This document shows positions 16,238 through 27,007 of a stretch of 37,220 bases of DNA, one piece after another (position 1 is the first letter of the stretch; the number at the start of each line of letters is the position of its first letter). A program made the translations under genes and the position numbers. The DNA is taken from assembly GCA_031273565.1 (NCBI GenBank), contig JAISRR010000123.1, forward strand, positions 1 through 37,220. Direction: 5' to 3'. The notes below the pieces were generated by a model. That model saw only the letters and a program-made list of their open reading frames with translations. It was not told where the DNA came from and made no database searches. This stretch comes from Zoogloeaceae bacterium (lineage in GTDB: Bacteria; Pseudomonadota; Gammaproteobacteria; Burkholderiales; Rhodocyclaceae).

Positions 16238-17871
16238 TCCTCCTCGTAGGTGGAATACATGTAGGCGGTGGAACTGGCGAATTCGGCGGCGCAGGTGTCG
16301 ACGCGCTTGTATACCGGGCGCACGTTCAGGGCATGCCGTTGCTGGCGCACCAGAGTTTCTGTCGTTTTCGTCAGATAGGCGAGACGGCGGTCAGAAAACC
16401 CCTTGCGTTTCAGGTAACGCACTTCATCAGCGGAAAGACTGTTGAAATCGCGCTTTTCCAATTCCAGTTCGAGATCGACGATTTCCTTGATTTCGCCGAG
16501 GAACCACGGATCGATGCGGGTCAGTTCAAAAACCTTCTCCGGCGACATGCCGATGCCGAAGGCATCCGCCACGTACCACAGGCGTTCCGGCGAAGGTCGC
16601 GCCAACTGTTCGTCAATGGCTTCCGGGTCGACCGATTTCAGATTGAACCCGTCCACGCCGACTTCCAGCCCGCGCAGGGCTTTTTGCAGGGATTCCTGAA
16701 AGGTGCGGCCAATCGCCATCACTTCGCCGACGGATTTCATCTGCGTGGTCAGGATGGAGTCGGCCTGGGGGAATTTTTCAAAGGCGAAACGCGGCACCTT
16801 GGTCACCACGTAGTCGATGGAAGGCTCGAAGGACGCGGGCGTCCTGCCGCCGGTGATTTCATTTTCCAGTTCGTCCAGGGTGTAGCCGATGGCGAGCTTG
16901 GCCGCTACCTTGGCGATGGGAAAACCGGTGGCCTTGGAAGCCAGTGCAGAAGAACGCGAAACGCGCGGGTTCATCTCGATGACAATCAGTCGGCCATCCC
17001 TGGGATTGATGGAAAACTGGACATTGGAACCGCCGGTATCGACGCCAATCTCACGCAACACCGCAATCGAGGCGTTGCGCATGATCTGGTATTCCTTGTC
17101 GGTCAGCGTTTGCGCCGGAGCGACGGTAATGGAATCGCCGGTATGCACGCCCATCGGGTCGAGGTTTTCGATGGAGCAGACGATGATGCAGTTGTCCGCC
17201 CTGTCGCGGACGACTTCCATCTCAAACTCTTTCCAGCCGATCAGCGATTCTTCGATCAGCAACTCATGGGTGGGCGAGGCTTCCAGACCGCGCTTGCAGA
17301 TAATCTCGAACTCTTCCATGTTGTAGGCGATGCCGCCGCCCGTGCCGCCCAGAGTGAAAGAAGGCCGGATGATGGCGGGAAAACCGATGGCCGCCTGCAC
17401 CTGCAAGGCTTCCTCCATCGAGTGCGCGATGGCGGAACGGGCGGAACCCAGGCCGATTTTCTCCATCGCCGCCTTGAATTTCTGCCGGTCTTCGGCCTTG
17501 TCGATGGCCTCTCTGGAAGCGCCGATCAATTCCACGCCGTATTCGGCCAGCACGCCTTCACGGTCGAGGTCGAGCGCGCAATTCAGCGCGGTCTGGCCGC
17601 CCATGGTCGGCAGCAGCGCGTCGGGGCGTTCTTTGTCGATGATCTTCGCCACCACCTGCCAGGTAATCGGTTCGATGTAGGTGACATCGGCGGTTTCCGG
17701 GTCGGTCATGATGGTGGCCGGGTTGGAATTGACCAGCACGACGCGATACCCCTCCTCGCGCAGCGCCTTGCACGCCTGCGCGCCGGAATAGTCGAATTCG
17801 CAGGCTTGCCCGATCACAATGGGGCCGGCGCCAATAATCAGGATGGTTTTAATGTCTGTGCGTTTGGGCAT
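16027..17871 (-). CDS. carB: carbamoyl-phosphate synthase large subunit, N-terminal half (frame-shifted)
   Basis: The first half of CarB, which phosphorylates bicarbonate and takes ammonia from CarA. Residues 1-555 are normal: [41 protein letters not shown], the ATP-grasp segment with [36 protein letters not shown], and the oligomerisation domain up to [17 protein letters not shown]. After that the frame is wrong, and 59 nonsense residues (SWCWVADRT...) follow to the stop at 16027. The break is in a run of six A (minus strand, 16212-16207) where the correct frame needs seven. It may be an assembly or read error, a true mutation, or a slippage site. carA lies 89 nt upstream, with a hairpin (17911-17937) in the gap. 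Confidence 0.92.
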   Translation of the reverse strand: MPKRTDIKTILIIGAGPIVIGQACEFDYSGAQACKALREEGYRVVLVNSNPATIMTDPETADVTYIEPITWQVVAKIIDKERPDALLPTMGGQTALNCALDLDREGVLAEYGVELIGASREAIDKAEDRQKFKAAMEKIGLGSARSAIAHSMEEALQVQAAIGFPAIIRPSFTLGGTGGGIAYNMEEFEIICKRGLEASPTHELLIEESLIGWKEFEMEVVRDRADNCIIVCSIENLDPMGVHTGDSITVAPAQTLTDKEYQIMRNASIAVLREIGVDTGGSNVQFSINPRDGRLIVIEMNPRVSRSSALASKATGFPIAKVAAKLAIGYTLDELENEITGGRTPASFEPSIDYVVTKVPRFAFEKFPQADSILTTQMKSVGEVMAIGRTFQESLQKALRGLEVGVDGFNLKSVDPEAIDEQLARPSPERLWYVADAFGIGMSPEKVFELTRIDPWFLGEIKEIVDLELELEKRDFNSLSADEVRYLKRKGFSDRRLAYLTKTTETLVRQQRHALNVRPVYKRVDTCAAEFASSTAYMYSTYEEECEARPSDRKKSWCWVADRTASGRALNSTTVACMRRWRCVRMVMKRSWLTATRKPFPPITIPPTACILSH

Positions 17872-17960
17872 TTCGGGGTCAGCTGTCTAAATCGTGAATC
17901 AGTCGTAAAACGAAGGCGGCAGCCGCAGGCTTGCCGCCGGAAATTGAGGTTCTCAGGGCG

Positions 17961-19118
17961 TCAAGTGCCTTGCAGCGCCGCCACGCCGCGCGTCATGGCA
18001 TCCAAAAAGCGGTCGAACAAATAAGCCACATCATGCGGGCCGGGGCTGGCTTCCGGGTGTCCCTGAAAAGAGAAGGCAGGTACGTCGGTACGGGCGATGC
18101 CTTGCAGTGAACCGTCGAACAGCGATACGTGGGTGGCGCGCACATGGGCGGGCAGCGATTCGGGATCGACGGCAAAACCGTGATTCTGGCTGGTAATCAA
18201 CACCTGTCCGGAATCAAGGTCTTTGACCGGATGGTTCGCCCCGTGGTGGCCGAATTTCATTTTCACCGTCTTCGCGCCGGAAGCCAGCGCCAGCAATTGA
18301 TGCCCCAGACAGATGCCGAACGTTGGCACGCCTTTCGACAAAAACTCGCGAATGGCTTCAATGGCGTAGGCACAGGGTTCCGGGTCGCCGGGGCCGTTGG
18401 ACAGAAAAATACCATCCGGGCGCATTCGCAGGACTTCTGCGGCGGGCGTTTGGGCAGGCACCACGGTGAGCTTGCAGCCGCGCGCCGCCAGCAGACGCAG
18501 GATATTGCGCTTGACGCCAAAATCGTAGGCCACCACATGAAAACGCGGGGCGCTCGCCGCCACATAACCCTGCTGCAAATCCCAGGCGCCCTGCTCCCAG
18601 ACATAAGCCTCGCGCGCGCTGACCACCTTCGCCAGATCCATTCCGGCCAGACCGGGGAATGCTTCCGCCATCGCCCGCGCTTTGGATAAATCCGCTTCAC
18701 CCGCGATGATGCAACCCGCCTGCGCGCCCTTGTCGCGCAGAATGCGCGTGAGCTTGCGGGTGTCAATGTCGGCAATCGCCACGACGCCATGTTTTTTCAG
18801 ATACTCCGGCAGGCTCTCGGTGGCGCGCCAACTGGAAACCTGCCTGGGCAGATCGCGGATGACCAGCCCGGCGGCGTAGTTGGCGGCGGATTCAAAATCC
18901 TCGGCATTGCAGCCAACATTGCCGATGTGTGGATAGGTCAGCGTCACAATCTGACGCGAATAGGAAGGATCGGTAAGAATTTCCTGATACCCGCTCATGG
19001 CGGTGTTGAACACCACCTCGCCACTGGTCAGTCCGACAGCCCCGATGGCGCTGCCCCGAAAAACCGTCCCATCAGCAAGGACAAGCAAGGCGGGCGGAAA
19101 ACTGGGGATGAGCGACAC
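17961..19118 (-). CDS. carA: carbamoyl-phosphate synthase small subunit (glutaminase) CarA
   Basis: Hydrolyses glutamine and channels ammonia to CarB, for arginine and pyrimidine synthesis. The 385-residue protein has the N-terminal CPSase_sm domain ([33 protein letters not shown]) and a class I glutamine amidotransferase domain with [10 protein letters not shown], the nucleophile Cys in [11 protein letters not shown], and the His/Glu pair in [13 protein letters not shown]. The start is a GTG at 19118 with AGGAG 7 nt upstream. An upstream TTG in frame would read through this ribosome site and is rejected. A promoter at 19201-19229 and a leader hairpin precede it. Confidence 0.95.
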   Translation of the reverse strand: MSLIPSFPPALLVLADGTVFRGSAIGAVGLTSGEVVFNTAMSGYQEILTDPSYSRQIVTLTYPHIGNVGCNAEDFESAANYAAGLVIRDLPRQVSSWRATESLPEYLKKHGVVAIADIDTRKLTRILRDKGAQAGCIIAGEADLSKARAMAEAFPGLAGMDLAKVVSAREAYVWEQGAWDLQQGYVAASAPRFHVVAYDFGVKRNILRLLAARGCKLTVVPAQTPAAEVLRMRPDGIFLSNGPGDPEPCAYAIEAIREFLSKGVPTFGICLGHQLLALASGAKTVKMKFGHHGANHPVKDLDSGQVLITSQNHGFAVDPESLPAHVRATHVSLFDGSLQGIARTDVPAFSFQGHPEASPGPHDVAYLFDRFLDAMTRGVAALQGT

Positions 19119-19148
19119 GGGGAAACTCCTGAAATAAATATACGCCAA

Positions 19149-19184
19149 GCGCCAGACCCCTTGAAAAACCGGATGCTCTGGCGC
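19149..19184 (-). promoter_or_regulatory. hairpin in the carAB leader
   Basis: GCGCCAGA and TCTGGCGC form a perfect 8-bp stem with a 20-nt loop, between the predicted carAB start near 19194 and the ribosome site. There is no U run immediately after it, so attenuation is not obvious; it may affect RNA stability or translation. Confidence 0.35.
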
Positions 19185-19189
19185 TTTGC

Positions 19190-19229
19190 AAAACTACATC
19201 ATTTTACCCGAAGCCTGATTTATGGGCAA
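19190..19229 (-). promoter_or_regulatory. candidate carAB promoter with GTTTTGC start
   Basis: On the minus strand TTGCCC (19229-19224), a 17-nt spacer, and TAAAAT (19206-19201) are followed after 6 nt by G at 19194 and four T (19193-19190), then GC. A G followed by a T run at the start point is the arrangement known for E. coli carAp1, where high UTP causes reiterative U addition and abortive transcripts. Confidence 0.5.
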
Positions 19230-19407
19230 ATCCGGTGCAAGAGCAACTCGCAAGCCATCCTTGCAAATTGGATATTTGCTAATTCCGCCAGCGTGCGTGC
19301 TTTTATCCATTCTGATGCCATGAGCTTATCGAAATAAATCATTTCATTCGCGCGCGCCCTCTTCCGATAATGCATGCATTTTTCCTCTTGTTTCGGGAGC
19401 TTTCCGC

Positions 19408-19968
19408 ATGAGCTTCAATATCGTCGGCATTTCCGGCAGCCTCGACTACCCTTCCCGCGCCACGACGCTGGTCAGGCTGGCGCTCGCGCAGAGTGTCGCC
19501 ATTCTGGGCGGAAGCAGTGAATTCATTTCAATCGTCGATTTGGTACCGGAACTTGGGCAAAGCACCGACCCTACCCATCTGCCGCCCAAGGTGCAGGCGG
19601 CGCAGCAAACTTTGGGTAAAGCCGATTTGCTGGTCGTCGCCTCGCCCATTTATACGGCGTCTTATTCCGGCCTGCTCCAACACTTTTTTGACCTGCTCGA
19701 CCCGCTGGCGCTTCAGGGTAAAACCGCCATTCTGGCGGCTACCGGCGGCAGCGGACAACTCGCCCTGACGCTCGAATACCAGTTACGCCCCCTGTTGAGC
19801 TTTTTTGGCGTTCATACCGCGCCTACCACCCTGTTCGCGCATGACAAGCATTTTCTCAAGGACATCAACGGAGATTACACCCTGACGGACAGCCTGCTAC
19901 GGGAACGCATCGAACAGGCGCTTGCCGAAACCGCGCGTCTACTCACTCCTCTCGCTCGCTTCGCCTGA
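19408..19968 (+). CDS. NAD(P)H-dependent FMN reductase, SsuE/MsuE type
   Basis: A 186-residue flavodoxin-fold reductase that supplies reduced FMN to a two-component monooxygenase. It shows GISGSLDYPSRATTLVRLAL (phosphate-binding loop after the first strand), LLVVASPIYTASYSGLLQHFFDLL (flavin contact), and AATGGSGQLALTLEYQLRPLLSFFG, all close to sulfonate-type SsuE. The start is the ATG at 19408 with CGGGAG upstream. CysB, the usual activator of sulfur-scavenging genes, is the next gene, which supports a sulfonate-use role. The partner monooxygenase (SsuD-like) and transporter are not in this window, so the flavin customer is unknown. Confidence 0.88.
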   Translation: MSFNIVGISGSLDYPSRATTLVRLALAQSVAILGGSSEFISIVDLVPELGQSTDPTHLPPKVQAAQQTLGKADLLVVASPIYTASYSGLLQHFFDLLDPLALQGKTAILAATGGSGQLALTLEYQLRPLLSFFGVHTAPTTLFAHDKHFLKDINGDYTLTDSLLRERIEQALAETARLLTPLARFA

Positions 19969-20091
19969 GCACGTCCGCATTTTTCGAGGCTTTATAACGC
20001 CAGAGAATAAATATCAATCTTTTTAGTATTTTTTACTTTACCTGTACCTGCATAAACTCGTATGAATTTATCCAAATACAAGGCAGTCGAT

Positions 20092-21027
20092 ATGAATTTG
20101 CAGCAGTTACGCATCGTACGGGAAACCATACGTCAGGATTTCAATTTGACTGAAGTGGCGGGCGCGCTCTTTACCTCGCAGCCCGGCGTTTCCAAGCACA
20201 TCAAGGATTTGGAAGACGAACTGGGCGTGGAAATTTTTACCCGACGCGGCAAGCGTCTGCTGGGTCTGACCGAGCCAGGTCGGGAACTTGCCAGCGTGGT
20301 GGAACGCATTCTGCTCGATACCCAGAACCTGCGGCGCATCGCTGACCAGTTTTCCAACCGGGAAAGCGGCAATTTCATCCTCGCCACCACCCACACCCAG
20401 GCCCGCTATGCCCTGCCGCAAGTCATCAAATGGTTCAAGGAAACCTATCCCAGGGTGCATCTGGTGCTGCATCAGGGCGGCCCCAAGGAAATCGCCGACA
20501 TGCTCTCCGTCGGCGATGCCGATGTCGGTATTGCCACGGAAGGTCTGGTCGGCGTGGAAAAACTGGCGACCTTTCCCTGCTACAGTTGGCGGCACGCCGT
20601 CATCGTGCCGCAAGACCATCCACTGACCAAAATTCATGCTAATGGTAAATTAACGCTGGAAGCCATCGCCGAATATCCGATCATCACCTATCATTCCGGC
20701 GTCACGGGTCGTTCGCACATCGACGAAGCATTCACCCAGGCCGGTATCGTACCGGACATCGTGCTTTCGGCCATCGACGCGGATGTCATCAAGACCTACG
20801 TCACTCTGGGGCTGGGCGTCGGTCTGATCGCCGCCATGGCGTTCGACGCCGCGCAGGATCGTGAGCTGCTTCTGCTGGAATCCGAACTGTTCCCGACAAA
20901 CACGACCGTGCTGGCCGTGCGCAAAGGCGCGTGGTTGCGCGACTATGTCTACACCTTCATCGAAAAGCTCGCTCCGGGTATGACCGCGCCGATCGTCCGG
21001 GATGCCATCCGCCCGGAACAAAGTTAA
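20092..21027 (+). CDS. cysB: LysR-type regulator CysB
   Basis: The transcriptional activator of sulfate assimilation genes, responding to N-acetylserine in the family. The 311-residue protein has the winged helix-turn-helix at residues 1-60 (MNLQQLRIVRETI, TEVAGALFTSQPGVSKHIKDLEDELG, FTRRGKRLLGLTEPG) and a periplasmic-binding-like effector domain with THTQARYALP and TYHSGVTGRSHID, the CysB/Cbl-specific inducer residues. The start chosen is the ATG at 20092 because family members begin at MNLQQLR; an earlier in-frame ATG at 20062 would add ten residues. The upstream 120 bp is AT-rich and probably holds the promoter and its own sites. Confidence 0.93.
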   Translation: MNLQQLRIVRETIRQDFNLTEVAGALFTSQPGVSKHIKDLEDELGVEIFTRRGKRLLGLTEPGRELASVVERILLDTQNLRRIADQFSNRESGNFILATTHTQARYALPQVIKWFKETYPRVHLVLHQGGPKEIADMLSVGDADVGIATEGLVGVEKLATFPCYSWRHAVIVPQDHPLTKIHANGKLTLEAIAEYPIITYHSGVTGRSHIDEAFTQAGIVPDIVLSAIDADVIKTYVTLGLGVGLIAAMAFDAAQDRELLLLESELFPTNTTVLAVRKGAWLRDYVYTFIEKLAPGMTAPIVRDAIRPEQS

Positions 21028-21043
21028 AAAACACGGAAAAAAC

Positions 21044-21071
21044 TTGGCAAGCGTCGTTTTCTTCTTATAGA
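21044..21071 (+). promoter_or_regulatory. tRNA-Arg promoter
   Basis: TTGGCA at 21044-21049 and TATAGA at 21066-21071 are spaced by 16 nt and lie about 20 nt before the tRNA. The match to sigma-70 elements is good. Confidence 0.65.
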
Positions 21072-21090
21072 ATGCGCCCTCTTTTGCAGC

Positions 21091-21167
21091 GCGCCCGTAG
21101 CTCAGCTGGATAGAGTACTTGGCTACGAACCAAGGGGTCGGGCGTTCGAATCGCTCCGGGCGCGCCA
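21091..21167 (+). tRNA. tRNA-Arg (anticodon ACG)
   Basis: The full cloverleaf can be drawn. The acceptor stem is GCGCCCG/CGGGCGC with G73 and an encoded CCA, the D stem GCTC/GAGT, the anticodon stem CTTGG/CCAAG with loop CTACGAA, the variable region GGGTC, and the T arm GGGCG-TTCGAAT-CGCTC (one G-U pair). Anticodon ACG (A34 normally edited to inosine by TadA) reads CGU, CGC and CGA arginine codons. It has its own promoter and a hairpin terminator at 21218-21248. Confidence 0.96.
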
Positions 21168-21217
21168 ATATCAGGAATCAGGGGAAATTTGCGGTGGCTT
21201 TGTCACCCGGTGAATTC

Positions 21218-21248
21218 AAAAAATGGCGCGTTTTTACGCGCCATTTTT
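21218..21248. terminator. bidirectional Rho-independent terminator
   Basis: ATGGCGCG and CGCGCCAT form a perfect stem with a TTTTTA loop, flanked by an A run before and a T run after. It can therefore end the tRNA transcript on the plus strand and the lipoprotein transcript on the minus strand. Confidence 0.85.
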
Positions 21249-21258
21249 GTATCCGGGG

Positions 21259-21519
21259 TCAACGTCGCCTGAACTTCAGCGAGTGCCCATGCCCTGACCG
21301 GGGCGCTCTGTAACTTCCATTGCCATAATGACGCGCAGGCGGGGCATGCACATGGCTTCGATGGTGACGGGCGCTGTTGTTGCGATAGAAGCTGCTGTAA
21401 TGATTGCCGTAATAATAGTTACCATAATCGTAATCATGATGACGGGAACCTCCGTGAGCAAAGCAGCCGGACAAGGCCAATAACATCAGCGACAGGATGA
21501 GCAGTTTCCATGCTTTCAT
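21259..21519 (-). CDS. small His/Tyr-rich lipoprotein
   Basis: An 86-residue protein with a type II signal peptide: MKAWKLLILSLMLLALSGC, where LSGC is the lipobox and Cys19 the lipidated residue. The mature part is low-complexity, rich in His, Tyr, Asn and Gly (HHDYDYGNYYYGNHYSSFY), then His/Arg-rich to the end. I do not recognise a family. His clusters suggest possible metal contact at the envelope, which is speculation. The start is the ATG at 21519 with GGGAGG 9 nt upstream; an overlapping GTG nine bases earlier is too close to that site. It ends next to the shared terminator and appears monocistronic. Confidence 0.7.
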   Translation of the reverse strand: MKAWKLLILSLMLLALSGCFAHGGSRHHDYDYGNYYYGNHYSSFYRNNSARHHRSHVHAPPARHYGNGSYRAPRSGHGHSLKFRRR

Positions 21520-21820
21520 GATTCGCACCTCCCTTTACCTGAAATCTGGCACATGCTGGCGAAATGGAAAGGTTTTGAAACAGACTTTTTCAAATTGTTC
21601 GCGGTGATCGACTTACGACGGAACTTATGCCCGCAAGAGTGCCATATGTGCCGGAACCCCAGTAATCCTTCATGCACGAGCTGTAGCCGTAACCACTGCG
21701 GCAGCGCCACCGCCGTTCTCGCCCCAGATATAGATCGATTTGTCATCCAGAACCAGGCCGCTGGCATCCTTGTTGGATCCCATCGCATTTCAACAAAATC
21801 CTGCCTTGAACGGCTGACAT
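21520..21820. other. 301-bp stretch without a convincing gene
   Basis: Upstream of the lipoprotein and downstream of the DJ-1/PfpI gene. On the minus strand a 37-codon frame at 21670-21783 (MGSNKDASGLVLDDKSIYIW...) looks protein-like but has no good ribosome site and no recognised family. On the plus strand a Cys-rich frame occurs around 21630-21715. Both could be chance or remnants. The lipoprotein promoter must lie near 21530-21600. Confidence 0.3.
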
Positions 21821-22384
21821 TTATCCCCGCTGGATGAGCGGCGTCATGAATTCATTGCCGACATCTTTGGCGACCTGGCTGCCTTTGAGGATTTCCAGAA
21901 TGTGGAGGGCGAAAAAGATCGCGGTTGCCGGGCCACGGGAGGTTGTGATGTTGCCGTCGGTGAGCACAATCTCGTCGCTCAAGATGGCGCCTGTCAGCCA
22001 AGGCTCGACACCGGGGTAGCAAACCGCTTTTTTGCCTTGCAGGATTCCGGCTTTGCCGAATACGGCGGGAGCGGCGCAGATGGCGGCCAGTTTCTTGCCG
22101 AGCTGATGGTGCTGGCGAACCCAGTCCAGCAGCCCTTCGTGCCCGGTGTAATCAATCGTGCCGCCGGGAATGATCAGCATGTCGAATGCGGCGCGCTCGG
22201 CTTTTTCAAACAGCGTGTCTGCCTGCACCGTGACACCGTGCTTGCTTTTCACCAATTCTTTTCCCGTCAGGGAAATCGTGGTGACATCGACCGCGCCACG
22301 CCGCAGGATATCCACCGTTGCCATGGCTTCGGTTTCTTCGAAGCCATCGATCAGAAACAAGGCGACTTTGTTCAGTTGGCTCAT
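21821..22384 (-). CDS. DJ-1/PfpI family protein (DJ-1/YajL type)
   Basis: A 187-residue protein of the DJ-1 group, whose members act as chaperones or (disputed) deglycases protecting against reactive carbonyls. It shows VALFLIDGFEETEAMATVDILRRG with the conserved Glu, DMLIIPGG, and the nucleophile-elbow region AAICAAPAVFGKAGIL, where the Cys is the reactive residue. ITTSRGPATAIFFALHILE follows, as in YajL. The start chosen is the ATG at 22384 after GAGGG; a second in-frame ATG 18 nt upstream has no ribosome site. It sits 100 bp downstream of typA on the same strand; co-transcription is possible. Confidence 0.9.
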   Translation of the reverse strand: MSQLNKVALFLIDGFEETEAMATVDILRRGAVDVTTISLTGKELVKSKHGVTVQADTLFEKAERAAFDMLIIPGGTIDYTGHEGLLDWVRQHHQLGKKLAAICAAPAVFGKAGILQGKKAVCYPGVEPWLTGAILSDEIVLTDGNITTSRGPATAIFFALHILEILKGSQVAKDVGNEFMTPLIQRG

Positions 22385-22484
22385 GGCATCCCTCGCTTTC
22401 AAAAAGCGAATGATAACGTGGACGACGCAACGGCAGAAAGCCGGCTCACCGTCCGCGCCATGACGATGCGGGTCTCTGTTCGCC

Positions 22485-24329
<1,845 letters not shown>

Positions 24330-24636
24330 GGGAGGGGGGTTGTGCAAGGAAAAGTTTTGGATTTTAGCAAAATCCGGGACGCAAGCGGAATTTTTGTTGC
24401 GTTGCAGCACGCGCTGTGCAAATTCAGACACTCCCCTGGCAGCGCGTATGCGACTTCTGTCCGGAACAAGAAAACACGCGGCAAGGGCAACGAACTGTCC
24501 GGCAATTACCGCCCTTCCTACCGACGCGACAGCCCGGTTTTGATTCCTGACATCTGACACCTGATACCTGTTTTAAGGTATCCTTGCCAGCTTTCCCTGC
24601 GCCGAAACCAGGGTATTACAGAACAACGAGGATCAC
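24330..24636. other. divergent typA-maeB intergenic region
   Basis: 307 bp that must hold the promoters of typA (minus) and maeB (plus). At 24547-24570 lie four heptad units (CCTGACA, TCTGACA, CCTGATA, CCTGTTT). The last merge into a perfect inverted repeat, GATACCT (24563-24569) and AGGTATC (24576-24582) with a 6-nt loop, 54 nt before maeB. This may be an operator for maeB. I see no gene; the long typA frame crossing here lacks similarity. Confidence 0.4.
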
Positions 24637-26910
24637 ATGAAAAAGGATTTGCGCGAGGCCGCGCTCGACTATCATCGCTACCCTACGCCTGGCAAGATTT
24701 CTGTTCTTCCCACCAAGGGGTTGACCAACCAGCGGGATCTGGCGTTGGCCTATTCTCCCGGCGTTGCCGTCCCCTGCGAGGCCATTGTGGAAGACCCGAC
24801 GAGAGCGGCGGAACTCACTTCCCGCGCCAATCTGGTCGGCGTGGTGACGAATGGCACGGCGGTGCTGGGACTGGGCAACATCGGCCCGCTCGCCGCCAAG
24901 CCGGTGATGGAAGGCAAGGGTTGTCTGTTCAAGAAATTCGCCAATGTTAACGTGTTCGACATTGAACTCGCGGAAAACGATCCGGACAAACTGATTGAAA
25001 TCATCGCTTCGCTGGAACCCACTCTGGGCGGCATCAATCTGGAAGACATCAAGGCGCCGGAGTGCTTTTACATTGAGCAAAAGTTGAAGGAGCGGATGAA
25101 AATTCCGGTCTTCCACGACGATCAACACGGCACCGCCATCATCTCCGCCGCCGCCATGCTGAATGGCCTCAAGGTCGTGGGCAAGAAAATCGAAGCAATC
25201 AAGGTGGTCTGTTCCGGCGCGGGCGCGGCGGCCATTTCCTGCCTGAATCTCTGGTGTCATCTGGGGGTAAAGAAGGAAAACGTCACCGTCTGCGATTCCA
25301 AGGGTGTGATCTGGGCAGGCCGCGACGAAAAAATGGACGCCACCAAGACGCATTACGCGCAAAATACGGAAGCGCGCACCCTGGGTGACGCCATCAAGGA
25401 CGCGGACGTATTTCTGGGGCTTTCCACCGCTGGCGTGCTGAAACCCGAAATGGTGGTCAGCATGGCGCCCAACCCCCTGATTTTCGCGCTGGCCAATCCG
25501 ACGCCGGAAATCATGCCGGAACTGGCCAAGGGCGTCCGCCCGGACGCCATTATCGCCACGGGCCGTTCCGATTACCCGAATCAGGTCAATAATGTCCTCT
25601 GCTTCCCCTTCATTTTCCGGGGCGCGCTGGATGTGGGCGCAACCCGCATCACCGAAGAAATGAAGCTGGCCTGCGTACACGCCATTGCCGAAATGGCTGA
25701 AGCGGAAATTTCTGACGAGGTTGCCATCGCCTATCCGGGGCACCAACTGGAATTTGGTCGTGAATACCTGATTCCCAAGCCCTTCGACCCGCGCCTGATT
25801 GTGCGTATTGCTCCGGCGGTCGCCCGCGCCGCCATGGAATCCGGCGTGGCGACGCGCCCCATCACGGATTGGGACGCCTATCGCCAACGCCTGACCGAAT
25901 TCGTCTATCAGACGGGCGCGGGGATGCGCTCCATTTTCCAGACCGCCCGACAAATGCCGAGCCGTCGCGTGGTTTACGCCGAAGGCGAGGATGTGCGGAT
26001 ACTGCGCGCCGTGCAGATTATCCGCGAGGAAAAACTCGCGCATCCCATCCTGATCGGGCGTCCCCAGGTCATCGCCCAGAACCTGCAAAAAGCCAATCTG
26101 AAAGTCCGTCCCGGCGTGGATTTTGAGATCATCGACCCGGATAACACCGAGTTTTATCAGGAATGCTGGCAGGTCTATCACCAGTTGATGAAACGTCAAG
26201 GCGTTACCGCTGATATGGCAAAATTGCGTGTGCGCTCCGACAACACGGTGCTGGGGGCGCTGCTGGTCAGGCTGGGACATGCCGACGGGCTGATTTGTGG
26301 TCTTTCCGGGTATTTTGATCTGCATGTGCGCGAAATCGACGAAATTATCGGCAAAGCCGCCGGACACAACATCATCGCCGCCTTGAATCATCTGTTGCTG
26401 CCGGGACGCGCCCTGTTCATCGCCGATACGCATGTGAACGAAAATCCGAGCGCCGAACAACTCGCGGAAATCACCCTGATGGCCGCTGACACCGTACGTC
26501 GCTTCGGATTTACGCCCAAGATCGCCATGCTCTCCCACTCCAATTTCGGTTCCGCGCAATCGGCTTCCGCCCTCAAGATGCGGCAGGCGCTCGCCCTCGT
26601 GCGGGAAAAAGCGCCCGGGCTGGAAATCGACGGCGAAATGCATGGCGACGCGGCGCTCTCGGAGCGCGTACGCCAATATTCCGACCCGGAATCGCCGTTG
26701 AAGGGCGAAGCCAATGTGCTCATCATGCCGAATCTGGATGCCGCCAATATTTCCTACAACCTGCTCAAAATAACCGGCGGCGATGGCGTCACCATCGGCC
26801 CCATCCTGATGGGCACGGCGCGTCCCGTGCATGTTGCCACCTCATCCGCCTCGGTGCGACGCGTGGTGAATCTCACCGCATTGGTGGCGACAGAAAAGAG
26901 CGCCGGGTAA
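24637..26910 (+). CDS. maeB: NADP-dependent malic enzyme MaeB (malic + PTA-like domain)
   Basis: Oxidatively decarboxylates malate to pyruvate and CO2 with NADP, supplying NADPH. The 757-residue protein is the hybrid form. Residues 1-430 are the malic enzyme domains, with [12 protein letters not shown], the metal site [32 protein letters not shown] (nucleotide) and [10 protein letters not shown]. From about residue 430 comes a phosphotransacetylase-like domain ([36 protein letters not shown]) that lacks PTA activity in the family but allows acetyl-CoA regulation. The start follows GAGG. A terminator follows the stop. The neighbouring acetyl-CoA genes fit with acetyl-CoA control. Confidence 0.95.
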   Translation: MKKDLREAALDYHRYPTPGKISVLPTKGLTNQRDLALAYSPGVAVPCEAIVEDPTRAAELTSRANLVGVVTNGTAVLGLGNIGPLAAKPVMEGKGCLFKKFANVNVFDIELAENDPDKLIEIIASLEPTLGGINLEDIKAPECFYIEQKLKERMKIPVFHDDQHGTAIISAAAMLNGLKVVGKKIEAIKVVCSGAGAAAISCLNLWCHLGVKKENVTVCDSKGVIWAGRDEKMDATKTHYAQNTEARTLGDAIKDADVFLGLSTAGVLKPEMVVSMAPNPLIFALANPTPEIMPELAKGVRPDAIIATGRSDYPNQVNNVLCFPFIFRGALDVGATRITEEMKLACVHAIAEMAEAEISDEVAIAYPGHQLEFGREYLIPKPFDPRLIVRIAPAVARAAMESGVATRPITDWDAYRQRLTEFVYQTGAGMRSIFQTARQMPSRRVVYAEGEDVRILRAVQIIREEKLAHPILIGRPQVIAQNLQKANLKVRPGVDFEIIDPDNTEFYQECWQVYHQLMKRQGVTADMAKLRVRSDNTVLGALLVRLGHADGLICGLSGYFDLHVREIDEIIGKAAGHNIIAALNHLLLPGRALFIADTHVNENPSAEQLAEITLMAADTVRRFGFTPKIAMLSHSNFGSAQSASALKMRQALALVREKAPGLEIDGEMHGDAALSERVRQYSDPESPLKGEANVLIMPNLDAANISYNLLKITGGDGVTIGPILMGTARPVHVATSSASVRRVVNLTALVATEKSAG

Positions 26911-26931
26911 AAACAGGCAATAAACCCCCTT

Positions 26932-26965
26932 ACAAGGCCGCGCCGAGTACGCGGCCTTGTGTTTT
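26932..26965 (+). terminator. Rho-independent terminator after maeB
   Basis: ACAAGGCCGCG and CGCGGCCTTGT pair perfectly over 11 bp with a 7-nt loop, followed by GTTTT. Confidence 0.88.
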
Positions 26966-27007
26966 AATAGAAACACTCGAAACGCATTTGCTCCTGGAGA
27001 ATTTCCC

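Noticed and set aside
16333-18024. A 563-codon plus-strand frame opposite carB/carA
   Set aside because: Antisense shadow of two well-recognised genes; no domain or ribosome site.
21553-21837. Cys-rich plus-strand frame (CPQECHMCRNPSNPSCTSC)
   Set aside because: No ribosome site, no known metal-binding fold, and the frame overlaps the end of the DJ-1/PfpI gene. Probably chance.
24330-24560. N-terminal extension of TypA by 77 residues
   Set aside because: The extension has no family similarity, and TypA proteins begin just before the AHVDHGKTT motif as with the ATG at 24329.
24616-26832. A 738-codon minus-strand frame opposite maeB
   Set aside because: It is antisense to a gene with complete malic enzyme motifs. 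Long opposite frames are common in GC-rich coding DNA, and it has no recognisable domain.
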